Notes under the pieces: generated by a model | What the model saw: the letters and a program-made list of their open reading frames with translations, nothing else | The model's database searches: none | What the model was told of the DNA's origin: nothing | Assembly (NCBI RefSeq): GCF_004785665.1 | Contig: NZ_SRPJ01000001.1 | Span: 992,001-1,056,000 of the forward strand | Direction: 5' to 3' | Source of the DNA: Staphylococcus pragensis | GTDB lineage: Bacteria; Bacillota; Bacilli; Staphylococcales; Staphylococcaceae | DNA: 64,000 bases | Position numbers and translations under genes: made by a program | In this document: positions 9,410 to 19,145 of the stretch, in pieces | Numbering within the stretch: position 1 is the first letter of the stretch | Layout of the letters: every line of letters begins with the position of its first letter

Positions 9410-10015
9410 TTATTCTTTATTTAAAAATCCTTGTTCAGTTAATAAATTTTCAACATTTTGTTTTAATTCAAGTTTGTCTCCAAGATTATCTATGACATGA
9501 TCTGCCATTCTGCTTTTTTTATCAATTGAAATTTGACTATATACTCTTGCTTTAGCATCTTCCGCAGTCAAATTATTGCGTTCCATTAAACGATCAATTT
9601 GAACACTTTCTGAAGTATATACTAACCAAACTTCATCTACTGTATCTTGTAAGTCATTTTCATATAGAAGCGGAATATCCATAATTACATTATGACCTTG
9701 TTGTAAATATTCATGTTTTTCTTCTTCCATAATTTCTCTTACAATTGGATGCACGATTTTATTTAATTCGAGGCGTTTTTCAGGATGATTGAACACGAGT
9801 TCTCCCATGTATTTACGATCCATTTCACCTTCTTCAATAATTGCTTCCTCACCAAATTGCGCTCTAACTTGTTCTAGACCTTTTGAACCTTTAGCTACAG
9901 CTTTACGCGCTGCTATATCCGCATCTACAATTTTGAAGCCATATGCAGTTAAAAGTTCAGAAACTGTAGATTTACCTGTTGCTATACCACCTGTTAACCC
10001 AATCACTTTAGGCAT
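9410..10015 (-). CDS. coaE: Dephospho-CoA kinase
   Basis: Catalyses the last step of coenzyme A synthesis, the ATP-dependent 3'-phosphorylation of dephospho-CoA. P-loop kinase of 201 aa with [12 protein letters not shown] (Walker A, residues 6-17), the [10 protein letters not shown] segment and DIPLLYEN of the family. The ATG at 10015 is preceded by a GGTGAT site; in-frame GTG codons just upstream lie within that site. It lies 18 nt downstream of mutM and ends the polA-mutM-coaE group, an order that is common in Firmicutes. Confidence 0.95.
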   Translation of the reverse strand: MPKVIGLTGGIATGKSTVSELLTAYGFKIVDADIAARKAVAKGSKGLEQVRAQFGEEAIIEEGEMDRKYMGELVFNHPEKRLELNKIVHPIVREIMEEEKHEYLQQGHNVIMDIPLLYENDLQDTVDEVWLVYTSESVQIDRLMERNNLTAEDAKARVYSQISIDKKSRMADHVIDNLGDKLELKQNVENLLTEQGFLNKE

Positions 10016-10033
10016 AAATATCACCACTCATTT

Positions 10034-10906
10034 CTATTTCTGACACTGCGGGCAGAAATGACTATTTCTAGCTGCTACTACTTTTTGTTCTATGTCATGC
10101 CCACATACTTTACATTTACTTTGTTTATACACATTTAAATGAAGTTGCATTTCACCAGTTTTACCATCTGCATGTCGATAATCTGAAATGCTAGTACCTC
10201 CATTATCAATACCCTCTTTTAGAACTTCTTGAACATAATAGAACACCATTTTACGTTCAAGTTCAGTTGTACCTTTAACTTTTCTTGAAGGATGAATTCC
10301 CGCTCTAAACAGCGCTTCACACGCATAAATATTGCCACAGCCAGCGACAATCTTATGATCTAATAACATCTGTTTAATTGGCTTATTCTGTACTTTCTTT
10401 TGATTTAAATAATCTTTAAAATGTTCAAGCGCTTCATCATCAAACGGTTCCGGCGCTATTTCTAAAAATGAAGGATAATCGTCAAAGGAAGCTAAGTTAC
10501 GAATTTCTCCAAATCGACGTATGTCTGAATAGACAAGTTTTTTGCCATTATCTAAGTGAAAAATAACATGCCAATGTTTTCTATAATTAGGTGTCGTTAT
10601 TTCAGATAATTGATTAACGATGAAAAACCCACCTGCCATACCTAAATGGCTTAATAAAATACGTTCATTATTATTTTTCTCGATATTAAATACGATATAT
10701 TTACTACGACGTTCAATTTTTTTTAATGTATAACCTTCACTATTTAAACAGAAACCATCTAGATTTATCCCTTTAATGATAGTTTCTTTACCTTGGCGTT
10801 TCCCTTCAATTACTTTTTTTGAAAAGGTTACACTTTTAATAGTAGCATTTTTAATATATGGTTCTATACCTCTTTTAACATGTTCAACTTCTGGTAATTC
10901 TGGCAT
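10034..10906 (-). CDS. mutM: Formamidopyrimidine-DNA glycosylase
   Basis: Removes 8-oxoguanine and formamidopyrimidines and nicks the abasic site (bifunctional AP lyase). At 290 aa it has a complete Fpg layout: catalytic Pro and Glu in the N-terminal PELPEVE, the SHLGMAG loop near 84-90, the helix-two-turn-helix with CGNIYACEALFRAGI, and a C-terminal zinc finger (C-x2-C ... C-x2-C: CKVCG and FCPQCQ). It lies directly downstream of polA, with which it cooperates in base excision repair. Confidence 0.96.
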   Translation of the reverse strand: MPELPEVEHVKRGIEPYIKNATIKSVTFSKKVIEGKRQGKETIIKGINLDGFCLNSEGYTLKKIERRSKYIVFNIEKNNNERILLSHLGMAGGFFIVNQLSEITTPNYRKHWHVIFHLDNGKKLVYSDIRRFGEIRNLASFDDYPSFLEIAPEPFDDEALEHFKDYLNQKKVQNKPIKQMLLDHKIVAGCGNIYACEALFRAGIHPSRKVKGTTELERKMVFYYVQEVLKEGIDNGGTSISDYRHADGKTGEMQLHLNVYKQSKCKVCGHDIEQKVVAARNSHFCPQCQK

Positions 10907-10921
10907 TTCAATTTCCTTTCT

Positions 10922-13555
10922 CTATTTCGCATCATACCAAGTAGAGCCATAGTTTGAATCTACTTTTAAAGGTACATCTAAATCTAGTGCATGTTCCATT
11001 ATGTCTTCTACAAACGCACTAAAATCTTCAATTTCATCTTTAGGTACTTCAAATATCAATTCATCGTGAACTTGAAGTAATAATTTCGCATGATAAGAAG
11101 TCTCTTTAACTTGCTTATCAAATTCAACCATTGCTAGTTTAATAATGTCAGCTGCGCTACCTTGTATTGGTGTGTTCATCGCAGTTCTTTCAGCAAAGCC
11201 TCTTAAATTAAAATTACGACTAGTAATATCTGGTATATATCTACGACGATGTAATAGTGTTTCAACGTAACCATTTGCTTTCGCATCTTTTACAATATCT
11301 GACATATATTGTTTTACACCTGGAAAACTAGCTAAATAATCATCAATAAATGCTTTTGCTTTTTTACGAGTTATTCCTAAACTTTGACTTAAACCATAGT
11401 CACTTATTCCATAAACAATACCAAAGTTAACAGCTTTGGCTTGACGACGCATTAAATCATTTACGCCATCCGCTTCAACGCCAAAGACTTTCATAGCAGT
11501 AGCAGTATGAATATCATGACCATGAATAAACGCTTCTTTCATACTTTCATCTTGCGTAATATGAGCTAATACACGTAACTCAATTTGAGAATAGTCCGCT
11601 GAAAGTATGACTCTGTCATCTGAGTTTGGTTTAAATGCACGACGAATTTTACGTCCTTCCTCAAGTCTAACAGGTATATTCTGTAAGTTAGGGTCTACTG
11701 AAGACAAGCGTCCAGTTTGAGCTAATGTTTGATTGAAACGTGTATGAATACGTTTGTCATCACTAATTACTTTTTGTAATCCCTCAACATAAGTTGATTG
11801 TAATTTAGATAATTGGCGATAATCTAAAATATAATCTATGATTGGGTGTTCCCCTTGGAGTTGTTCTAACACATCAACTGCTGTAGAATAACCCGTTTTC
11901 GTCTTTTTAATGACTGGAAGTTTAAGCGTTTCAAATAATACAACACCTAGTTGTTTAGGCGAATTAATATTGAATTCTTCTCCAGCTGCATTATGAATAT
12001 TACTAATAAGTGTATCCAATTTTTCTTGAATTTCATGTTGCATTTGTTGTAAATCATTGACATCTGTATAGATACCTGTCTCTTCCATTTCACCTAAGAT
12101 GCGCGCAAGTGGAAGTTCTAAGTTCTGTAATAATTCTATTTGATTATGCGCTTCTAACTCTTTTAACATTAAAGGTTGTGATTCATGAATAGCTTCAGTT
12201 ATAGAAGCGATATGAATGTTTAAAACGTCATCATCAGGGATGCTACGTTTTTTACCTTTACCATATATAGAAATATCATCTTTTACATAATTTTGACGAT
12301 AATGCGTTACAACAGAACGGACGTCATCTATTGTTCTTGAAGGCTCTATAATGTAACTTGCTAGCATTACATCAAATTGAATATTTTTAATATCTATATC
12401 TAATCTATGAGCTACGACATACGTTTTCTTAGCATCATAAACACATTTGATCGTATTCTCATCTTCAAGCCATTTGATTAAATCAGGATAATCATTAATA
12501 CTGTCAGCATTGATAACAATATGTTGTTCACCTGTATAGAAACCAAATTTTAATATTTCATCTTTTAAATAGTTTGAACCATCTATTTCAAAATGTATTA
12601 CTGCTTCATCTAAATGCTTTAGATCGATATGTTCAAAAGTAGGTTCAATTTCAAATGTTCTATCTGAATTATCTTCAGTCTCAGGAACGTCGCTATCCAT
12701 ATCAGCAAGTAACTGCTTAAACTCTAATTTTTTAAATAACTCAATTTTATCTTTATTGTCTTCTTGATTTTTAAGTTGTGTATCTTCTAAATTTACTTCA
12801 ATAGGACTTTCACAATTTATTGTCGCTAGGTCTTTACTCATTAATGCATCATCATGACTGTTTTCAAGTTTCTCTTTAAGTTTTTTTCCTGAAACTGATT
12901 CAATATTGTCATAAACACCTTCGACAGTTTCAAATTGTTTTAAAAGTTTAATCGCAGTTTTTTCACCCACTCCAGCAACACCTGGAATATTATCTGACGT
13001 ATCTCCCATTAACCCTTTCATATCAATAATTTGATGTGGCGTTAATCCGTCATATTTTTCGGCAATAAATTCTGGAGTATAATGATCGACGTCAGTAACA
13101 CCTTTTTTCGTATAATAAATAGTGACATTATCAGTCGCTAATTGAGTTAAATCTCGGTCTCCGGTTACTATAATCGTTTCAAAACCTTGCTTATCCGCTT
13201 CTTTACTTAGTGTACCGATAATATCATCGGCCTCGTAATTTTCTAATTCATAGTGTTTAATATGATAAGCATCTAATAATTGACGTATATATGGAAACTG
13301 CTCGCTTAATTCAGGTGGTGTACTTTGTCTGCCACCTTTATACTCACTATACTTGGAATGACGGAATGTCGTTTTACCTGCATCAAATGCTACTAAAAAG
13401 TGGCTCGGTTGTTCTTCTCTCATAATTTTTTCTAGTAACATAGCAAATCCATAGATTGCATTTGTATGAATACCTGCTTTATTAGAAAGCAGTGGCAAGG
13501 CATAGAAAGCTCTAAAACTTAAACTATTACCATCTATTAAGATTAATTTATTCAA
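10922..13555 (-). CDS. polA: DNA polymerase I
   Basis: Repair polymerase and Okazaki-fragment processor (877 aa). The N-terminal 5' nuclease (1-290) has its acidic motifs (LIDGNSLSFRAF, YEADDIIGT, VTGDRDLTQL). The central 3'-5' exonuclease fold (~300-470) lacks the DxE motif: the equivalent strand reads IHFEIDGSNYL, so proofreading is probably absent, as is known for Bacillus Pol I. The polymerase domain has motif A SADYSQIELR, motif B RRQAKAVNFGIVYG and motif C QVHDELIFEV. First gene of the polA-mutM-coaE cluster; start preceded by GGAGGTTT. Confidence 0.97.
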   Translation of the reverse strand: MNKLILIDGNSLSFRAFYALPLLSNKAGIHTNAIYGFAMLLEKIMREEQPSHFLVAFDAGKTTFRHSKYSEYKGGRQSTPPELSEQFPYIRQLLDAYHIKHYELENYEADDIIGTLSKEADKQGFETIIVTGDRDLTQLATDNVTIYYTKKGVTDVDHYTPEFIAEKYDGLTPHQIIDMKGLMGDTSDNIPGVAGVGEKTAIKLLKQFETVEGVYDNIESVSGKKLKEKLENSHDDALMSKDLATINCESPIEVNLEDTQLKNQEDNKDKIELFKKLEFKQLLADMDSDVPETEDNSDRTFEIEPTFEHIDLKHLDEAVIHFEIDGSNYLKDEILKFGFYTGEQHIVINADSINDYPDLIKWLEDENTIKCVYDAKKTYVVAHRLDIDIKNIQFDVMLASYIIEPSRTIDDVRSVVTHYRQNYVKDDISIYGKGKKRSIPDDDVLNIHIASITEAIHESQPLMLKELEAHNQIELLQNLELPLARILGEMEETGIYTDVNDLQQMQHEIQEKLDTLISNIHNAAGEEFNINSPKQLGVVLFETLKLPVIKKTKTGYSTAVDVLEQLQGEHPIIDYILDYRQLSKLQSTYVEGLQKVISDDKRIHTRFNQTLAQTGRLSSVDPNLQNIPVRLEEGRKIRRAFKPNSDDRVILSADYSQIELRVLAHITQDESMKEAFIHGHDIHTATAMKVFGVEADGVNDLMRRQAKAVNFGIVYGISDYGLSQSLGITRKKAKAFIDDYLASFPGVKQYMSDIVKDAKANGYVETLLHRRRYIPDITSRNFNLRGFAERTAMNTPIQGSAADIIKLAMVEFDKQVKETSYHAKLLLQVHDELIFEVPKDEIEDFSAFVEDIMEHALDLDVPLKVDSNYGSTWYDAK

Positions 13556-13643
13556 AGTGCAAACCTCCAGAATGAATTTAATTATATTTTAGCATATTCC
13601 CTGTATCATCACGAATTAATGACTTTACTGTAAATCTAAACAA

Positions 13644-13682
13644 TAAAAAACCTGTCTATTTGCGATATACAAATAAACAGGT
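13644..13682 (-). terminator. phoPR terminator
   Basis: A 13-bp stem (13682-13670 with 13662-13650, one wobble) followed by TTTTTT on the minus strand, between phoR and polA. Confidence 0.85.
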
Positions 13683-13693
13683 AATTTAAAATT

Positions 13694-15391
13694 TTATTGT
13701 TTTTCATCTATAAATGACACTCTAAACAATGAACCTTTACCAAGTTGGCTTTCAACATTAATCGTACCATGATGTGCTTCTACAATATGTTTTGTAATTG
13801 ATAGTCCTAATCCTGTTCCTCCTGAATCACGACTTCTTGCCTTATCTACGCGATAAAATCTTTCAAAGATGTGTTTTTGTTCATCTTTATCAATACCAAT
13901 ACCAAAGTCTTGAATTTCCAAGTTAACTTTAATATCTTCTCGATAAACTCTCACTATAACTTTATTATCTTCAAAAGAATAATTAATCGCATTAGATAAT
14001 AAATTAGTAATCACTTGTGCTAGTTTATTTTCATGGGCCTCAATAATCACATCTTTTTCAATTTCTGAAATAATAGCAATGTTTTTATATCTCGCCTGGT
14101 TTTGAAGATTATCAATCGTATTACAAGCTAATTCTGAAAGGTTAACGTACGTTGTTTCAAGTTCCGTTTGTTGTTCAATATGTGATAAATCTAGTAAATC
14201 CATCACTAGTGATTCAATACGATTTGATTCTTTTAAAATAATATTTAAAAACATTTCAAGTGATTGTTCATCATTTTTAGCACCTTCAATTAAAGTCTCA
14301 GCAAAACCTTTAATTGACGTAATTGGTGTTTTAAGTTCATGAGAAACATTTGCTACAAATTCTCGTCTTAGATTTTCAAGTTTCTTTAAATTTGTAATAT
14401 CATGCATAACGACTACTAGCCCTTGTAGACGTTTTTTAGATTTACTTAGAATTGGTATACATGAAACATCAAAGTATTTTTGATGTACATCATTAATATA
14501 TAATTCTATCTGATCGTAGATTTGTTTTTCAGTTTTAAACGCTTCAAGTATTAAACGTTGTATTTCTTCATCTAGATATGAGGTATAGTCTTTACTTTCT
14601 ACTTTTTTACCTGGTCTAAACACTTCATAATATGCATGGTTAGCTATCACGATTTCTCCCTGCTTATCAATCATTAAGACTGAACTTGGAATATTCTCAA
14701 GGGTTGTTTTTAAACGATTAGATTGCATTTTTTGCTTATTATTAAGCTTTTGAAGTCGTCTCGCTAAATCATTTGTTGTAACAAAAAGTGCTCGCGTTTC
14801 TTTAACGTTACTTTCTGGTACGCGAACATGATAATAACCATCCGCAATAAGTGATGTTGCATATGTAACTTCATTAATCGGTCTGATATAGGTTCTATTA
14901 ATACTTCTAACTGCTAAGTAAACTGCCAATAATACAAAGATGCCAATGATAGACAAGTATTTCCACATACTTTTTTGTAACTCAATAATTTCATTATTTA
15001 AGCCGCTTATGTATATCTTTTTATCATTCATACTATGTTTAAACGTATATCTTAATTGTCCATTTTCATTGTGATAAACAATTTCAGAAGGATTAGCAGC
15101 ATTATCTATATTTTTATTTAAATTATGATGATTACCCAATTTATAGATAACCTTGTCATTTTTATATATATAAACCGTTAAATGTTGGTCAGATGCAATA
15201 TTAGTAATTTCTTTATTGTTCTTTTGGTTATTTAATTTTATAAAATTTTCAGAAATATGGGTTAATTCAGCACTTTGTGTTGTAGATAATATTTGATAAA
15301 TCGTATGATGTATAATAGCTCCTAAACCTATAAAACTGATAATCGTGATGGTACCTAATAGAAGAAGTAATCTATGATGAAACTTTAACAT
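13694..15391 (-). CDS. phoR: Sensor histidine kinase PhoR
   Basis: Membrane sensor kinase of 565 aa. TM1 (8-30), an extracytoplasmic PDC/PAS-like region (~31-142), TM2 (~143-162), HAMP (~163-220), a cytoplasmic PAS domain (~225-335), then HisKA with the phosphorylated His351 in ANVSHELKTP and HATPase_c with N box NLLSNAINYS and G boxes DFGIGI and GGTGLGLSI. It phosphorylates PhoP. In Staphylococcus and Bacillus this locus controls the phosphate-starvation response. Its ATG shares one base with the phoP stop (TAATG), so it is translationally coupled. Confidence 0.93.
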   Translation of the reverse strand: MLKFHHRLLLLLGTITIISFIGLGAIIHHTIYQILSTTQSAELTHISENFIKLNNQKNNKEITNIASDQHLTVYIYKNDKVIYKLGNHHNLNKNIDNAANPSEIVYHNENGQLRYTFKHSMNDKKIYISGLNNEIIELQKSMWKYLSIIGIFVLLAVYLAVRSINRTYIRPINEVTYATSLIADGYYHVRVPESNVKETRALFVTTNDLARRLQKLNNKQKMQSNRLKTTLENIPSSVLMIDKQGEIVIANHAYYEVFRPGKKVESKDYTSYLDEEIQRLILEAFKTEKQIYDQIELYINDVHQKYFDVSCIPILSKSKKRLQGLVVVMHDITNLKKLENLRREFVANVSHELKTPITSIKGFAETLIEGAKNDEQSLEMFLNIILKESNRIESLVMDLLDLSHIEQQTELETTYVNLSELACNTIDNLQNQARYKNIAIISEIEKDVIIEAHENKLAQVITNLLSNAINYSFEDNKVIVRVYREDIKVNLEIQDFGIGIDKDEQKHIFERFYRVDKARSRDSGGTGLGLSITKHIVEAHHGTINVESQLGKGSLFRVSFIDEKQ

Positions 15392-16101
15392 TACCCTTTA
15401 GGTCTTTCTAATTTATAACCTAAACCACGTACAGTTTTAATTAATTTAGGTTGCTTAGGATTTTCTTCTAATTTATCCCTTAAGTGACTAATATGTACAT
15501 CAACTATTCTAGAATCTCCAGCAAATTCGTAATTCCATACTGAATTAAGCATATGTTCTCTTGTGATCACTCGCCCTTGTCTTTCGATTAAATATAGAAG
15601 TAATTCAAATTCTTTAGGTGTTAATTCTAATAATTCATCATCTTTGTAGACTTCAAAGAATTCCGGTCTAATTCTGATATTTTCTATTACTATATCTTCT
15701 TCATCCACATCATCTTTTTCTACTTCACTAGCAAATTTCGATCTTCTAAGGATAGCTTTAACTCTCGCTACTACTTCTCTAGGTGAAAAAGGTTTAGTCA
15801 TATAATCATCTGCGCCCAATTCTAACCCTAATACACGATCAAATTCATCATCTTTAGCAGTTAACATTAAAATTGGAACTAAGTTTTTGTCAGATCGAAT
15901 TGTCTTACAAACTTCAATTCCATCTTTTTTCGGTAACATTACATCTAAAACAATCAGTTCAGGTTGAACTTCATTTACTTTTTCAAGTGCCTCTTCCCCA
16001 TCGTATGCAACTTCAACGATGTAACCAGCTGTTTCTAGATTATATTTTAGTAAAGTTACAATGGATTGCTCGTCATCCACCACTAATACTTTTTGTGACA
16101 T
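15391..16101 (-). CDS. phoP: Response regulator PhoP
   Basis: OmpR-family regulator of 236 aa. Receiver domain (1-120) with acidic pocket D9/D10, phosphoacceptor D53 in LIVLDVMLPKKDG, and K103 in MTKPFSPRE. Linker, then a winged-helix DNA-binding domain (~135-232) ending in VRGLGYKLE. It precedes and overlaps phoR. WalR (YycF) is the closest paralogue in sequence; the neighbours (icd/citZ on one side, polA on the other) identify this as the PhoP locus. Confidence 0.93.
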   Translation of the reverse strand: MSQKVLVVDDEQSIVTLLKYNLETAGYIVEVAYDGEEALEKVNEVQPELIVLDVMLPKKDGIEVCKTIRSDKNLVPILMLTAKDDEFDRVLGLELGADDYMTKPFSPREVVARVKAILRRSKFASEVEKDDVDEEDIVIENIRIRPEFFEVYKDDELLELTPKEFELLLYLIERQGRVITREHMLNSVWNYEFAGDSRIVDVHISHLRDKLEENPKQPKLIKTVRGLGYKLERPKG

Positions 16102-16298
16102 AATGTGCCTCCCTGATTAGAAATAACATTCATGTACATTATAACTGATGTTTAAATAAAAATAACATACCACATATTAAATTTACATAAACTTAACAAT
16201 TAATATAATATTTTCTATTTATTAAGAAATTATTTTACTAACCTTAACTTAATATTAACAAATTTAGTCATTAAATTATAATTTTTTATAAGATTAAT

Positions 16299-16341
16299 CA
16301 AAAAAACTCACTTGAAGCCTATATCTAAGCTTCAAGTGAGT
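16299..16341 (-). terminator. icd (citZ-icd) terminator
   Basis: Perfect 13-bp stem ACTCACTTGAAGC / GCTTCAAGTGAGT (16341-16329 with 16318-16306) and a T run on the minus strand. Confidence 0.9.
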
Positions 16342-16359
16342 GATATTAATACTTAATGA

Positions 16360-17628
16360 TTATTTTAAATTTTTAATAAGTTCATCAGCAAATTCAGAAG
16401 TAGAAACTTCTTTAGCGCCATCCATTAGACGAGCAAAGTCATAAGTAACGATTTTTGAAGCGATTGTTGCTTCAATAGCATCTGTAATCTTATCAGCCGC
16501 TTCTTGCCATCCTAAATGTTCAAGCATTAATACAGAACTTAATAATTCTGATGAAGGATTAACTTTATTTAAGTTTGCGTATTTAGGAGCAGTACCATGT
16601 GTTGCTTCGAAAATCGCATGTCCTGTTTCGTAGTTAATATTAGCACCTGGTGCAATTCCAATACCACCAACTTGTGCTGCTAAAGCATCTGAAATATAGT
16701 CACCATTTAAGTTCATAGTAGCAACTACATCATGCTCAGCTGGACGAGTTAAAATTTGTTGTAAGAAGATATCCGCAATTGAATCTTTAATAATGATTTT
16801 GCCTTCTTGTTCTGCTTTGTTTTGAGCTTCATTAGCAGCATCTTTGCCATCTTTTTCAACAATTTCATCATATTGTTGCCAAGTAAATACTTTATCTGCA
16901 AATTCATTATGTGCTACATCATAACCCCACTGTTTGAATGAACCTTCAGTAAATTTCATAATGTTACCTTTATGAACTAAAGTTACAGCTTTACGATCAT
17001 TATCGATAGCATATTGAATTGCAGCTCTTACTAATCTTTCAGTACCTTCTTTAGAAACTGGTTTAATACCAATACCTGAAGTTTCTGGGAAGCGGATATT
17101 AGTAGCACCCATTTCATTTTGTAAGAAATCGATGACTTTCTTAACTTCATCAGTACCTTCTTTAAATTCGATACCAGCATAGATGTCTTCAGTGTTTTCA
17201 CGGAAGATAACCATATCAACATCTTGAGGACGTTTAACTGGTGAAGGTACACCTTTAAACCAACGTACAGGACGTAAGCAAGTGAATAAGTCTAATTCTT
17301 GACGTAAAGCAACGTTAAGTGAGCGAATACCACCGCCGATTGGTGTAGTTAAAGGCCCTTTAATTGCGATTAAATATTCTTTAATCGTATCTAATGTTTC
17401 TTGTGGTAACCATTCGCCAGTTTCATCATAAGCTTTTTGACCTGCTAAAACTTCTTTCCACTCAATACGTTTTTCACCGTTATATGCTTTTTCAACAGCA
17501 GCATCAATAACACGACTTGCTGCTTTCCAGATATCTGGTCCAATACCATCACCAATAATAAATGGAATGATTGGTTCATTTGGTACATTTAATCCTTCAT
17601 TAGCTCTAGTAATTTTTTCTGTTGACAT
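16360..17628 (-). CDS. icd: Isocitrate dehydrogenase (NADP)
   Basis: TCA-cycle enzyme that oxidatively decarboxylates isocitrate to 2-oxoglutarate. Length 422 aa as in other staphylococci. Typical segments: [15 protein letters not shown] near the N-terminus, the phosphorylation-loop/substrate region [39 protein letters not shown], and the nucleotide-binding [10 protein letters not shown]. The ATG at 17628 has GGAGG 8 nt upstream, excluding the longer frame to 17643. It follows citZ by about 50 nt and shares its transcript. Confidence 0.96.
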   Translation of the reverse strand: MSTEKITRANEGLNVPNEPIIPFIIGDGIGPDIWKAASRVIDAAVEKAYNGEKRIEWKEVLAGQKAYDETGEWLPQETLDTIKEYLIAIKGPLTTPIGGGIRSLNVALRQELDLFTCLRPVRWFKGVPSPVKRPQDVDMVIFRENTEDIYAGIEFKEGTDEVKKVIDFLQNEMGATNIRFPETSGIGIKPVSKEGTERLVRAAIQYAIDNDRKAVTLVHKGNIMKFTEGSFKQWGYDVAHNEFADKVFTWQQYDEIVEKDGKDAANEAQNKAEQEGKIIIKDSIADIFLQQILTRPAEHDVVATMNLNGDYISDALAAQVGGIGIAPGANINYETGHAIFEATHGTAPKYANLNKVNPSSELLSSVLMLEHLGWQEAADKITDAIEATIASKIVTYDFARLMDGAKEVSTSEFADELIKNLK

Positions 17629-17678
17629 AACTTTAACCTCCAAGATTAATTATAATTAAATTATTTTAATAAATTAAT

Positions 17679-18797
17679 TTATCTTTCTTCGATTGGTACA
17701 TATTTGCGATTTTTTTCACCAATATAATTAGCACGTGGTCTCATAATTCTGTTATCACGATATTGTTCAAGAATATGAGCAGTCCAACCAGAAGTACGGC
17801 TCACTGCGAAAATTGGTGTGAATAAATCATGTGGAATATCCATACTGTGATATACAGTTGCACTAAAGAAATCTACGTTTGGAATAATGCCTTTTTCTTC
17901 ACGCATACGTTTTTCGATTGCAATTGAAATATCATATAATTCACTTCTTCCTGTTTCAGAAGTGATTTTGCGACTCATTTCACGTAAATATTTAGCACGT
18001 GGGTCTCCGTCTTTGTATACACGATGTCCGAAGCCCATAATTTTGTCTTTATTTTTGAATTTTTCATCTAAATAAGCATCTACTTCATCAACTGATTTAA
18101 CATCAGATAACATATTCATAACTTGTTCATTTGCACCACCATGTAAAGGTCCTTTTAAAGAACCAACAGCAGCTACAATACCTGAATACATATCAGATAA
18201 AGAAGAAACGGCACAACGTGCTGTAAATGCTGAAGCATTTAGTTCATGATCAGCATGTAAAACTAATGCTTTATTGAATGCTTCAACTTCTGTATCAGTT
18301 GGTAATTCCCCTCTTAGCATATATAAGAAGTTAGCTGCATAACTTAACTCTGGGTTAGGTTTTACAGGTTCTTTACCTTCACGCACACGTGCAAATGCAG
18401 TAACTAATGATGCAATTTTAGCTTGAATACGAATCGCTCTTTCTTTACGATTCTCTTCTGTTTCATCTTCAGCATCTGGATCAAAGTGTGCAATATAAGA
18501 AACTGATGTACGTAATGCTGTCATTGGATGTACATTATCAGTTGCGTATTCCTCGAAGTGTTTATACACTCTTGGATTTAATGTCATATATTTATTTAAT
18601 TTTTCTTTTAATGTATCTAATTCATCTTGAGTTGGTAATCTATAATTCCATAAAAGGAAGATAACCTCTTCGAATTGCGCATGTTCTGCTAAGTCGTCAA
18701 TATCATAGCCCGCATATGTTAATTGACTATCAATAATTGAACTGATTTTAGTTTCAGCTGCAATTACCCCTTCTAAACCTTTTTGTAATTCTGCCAT
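17679..18797 (-). CDS. citZ: Citrate synthase
   Basis: Condenses oxaloacetate and acetyl-CoA to citrate. 372 aa, type I short form. Catalytic residues lie in LKGPLHGGANEQV (His), GFGHRVYKDGDPRAKYL (His, Arg) and NVDFFSATVYHSM (Asp). The ATG at 18797 follows AGGGGAA. First gene of citZ-icd; a TTCACA-17-TATAAT promoter and a cre-like site lie upstream, consistent with catabolite repression of the TCA branch. Confidence 0.96.
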   Translation of the reverse strand: MAELQKGLEGVIAAETKISSIIDSQLTYAGYDIDDLAEHAQFEEVIFLLWNYRLPTQDELDTLKEKLNKYMTLNPRVYKHFEEYATDNVHPMTALRTSVSYIAHFDPDAEDETEENRKERAIRIQAKIASLVTAFARVREGKEPVKPNPELSYAANFLYMLRGELPTDTEVEAFNKALVLHADHELNASAFTARCAVSSLSDMYSGIVAAVGSLKGPLHGGANEQVMNMLSDVKSVDEVDAYLDEKFKNKDKIMGFGHRVYKDGDPRAKYLREMSRKITSETGRSELYDISIAIEKRMREEKGIIPNVDFFSATVYHSMDIPHDLFTPIFAVSRTSGWTAHILEQYRDNRIMRPRANYIGEKNRKYVPIEER

Positions 18798-18822
18798 AAG
18801 CAATTCCCCTTTTCTTTAACTT

Positions 18823-18840
18823 AATGTAATGGCTTTCAAG
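18823..18840 (-). promoter_or_regulatory. Candidate CcpA site (cre) in the citZ leader
   Basis: Minus strand CTTGAAAGCCATTACATT keeps both cre arms (TGAAAGC and ACA) and departs mainly at the central G. It lies just downstream of the citZ -10, where bound CcpA would block transcription. CcpA repression of citZ is established in Bacillus; here it is inferred. Confidence 0.5.
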
Positions 18841-18843
18841 AAC

Positions 18844-18872
18844 ATTATAGCTAATTGTCTAAATTTTGTGAA
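18844..18872 (-). promoter_or_regulatory. citZ promoter
   Basis: TTCACA (18872-18867), 17 nt, TATAAT (18849-18844) on the minus strand. Confidence 0.6.
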
Positions 18873-19085
18873 TGAATATATACCTTTTCACAATCAAACT
18901 AATGTGTATCCAATTTACTATTATGATACTTTTATAACCTATAATCCCCGTTATCAATGGCTTTATGCTTCAATTTAAAATGTAACTAGTAAGAAAATAT
19001 TGAAAATTTTAATTTTTTTATCAAGAATGATTACAATTTGTTAACTAAATATTAAAGGAAATTTTAGAAAAAATTATAAAAATAA

Positions 19086-19114
19086 TTGTCGAATTGGTTA
19101 TATAAGTGCATAAT
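19086..19114 (+). promoter_or_regulatory. Promoter of the plus-strand permease
   Basis: TTGTCG (19086-19091), 17 nt, CATAAT (19109-19114), 31 nt before the ATG. The rest of the roughly 345-nt divergent gap back to citZ is AT-rich and holds no gene that I can see. Confidence 0.5.
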
Positions 19115-19145
19115 AAATATTAATTAAATGTAAGGGAGTTGTCTT

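Noticed and set aside
15873..16103. Opposite-strand reading frame over phoP and similar antisense frames across the window
   Set aside because: They mirror codon structure of confirmed genes and have no ribosome sites or family motifs.
18990..19080. CodY-like motif upstream of the plus-strand permease
   Set aside because: Best match has about four mismatches to AATTTTCWGAAAATT in very AT-rich sequence.
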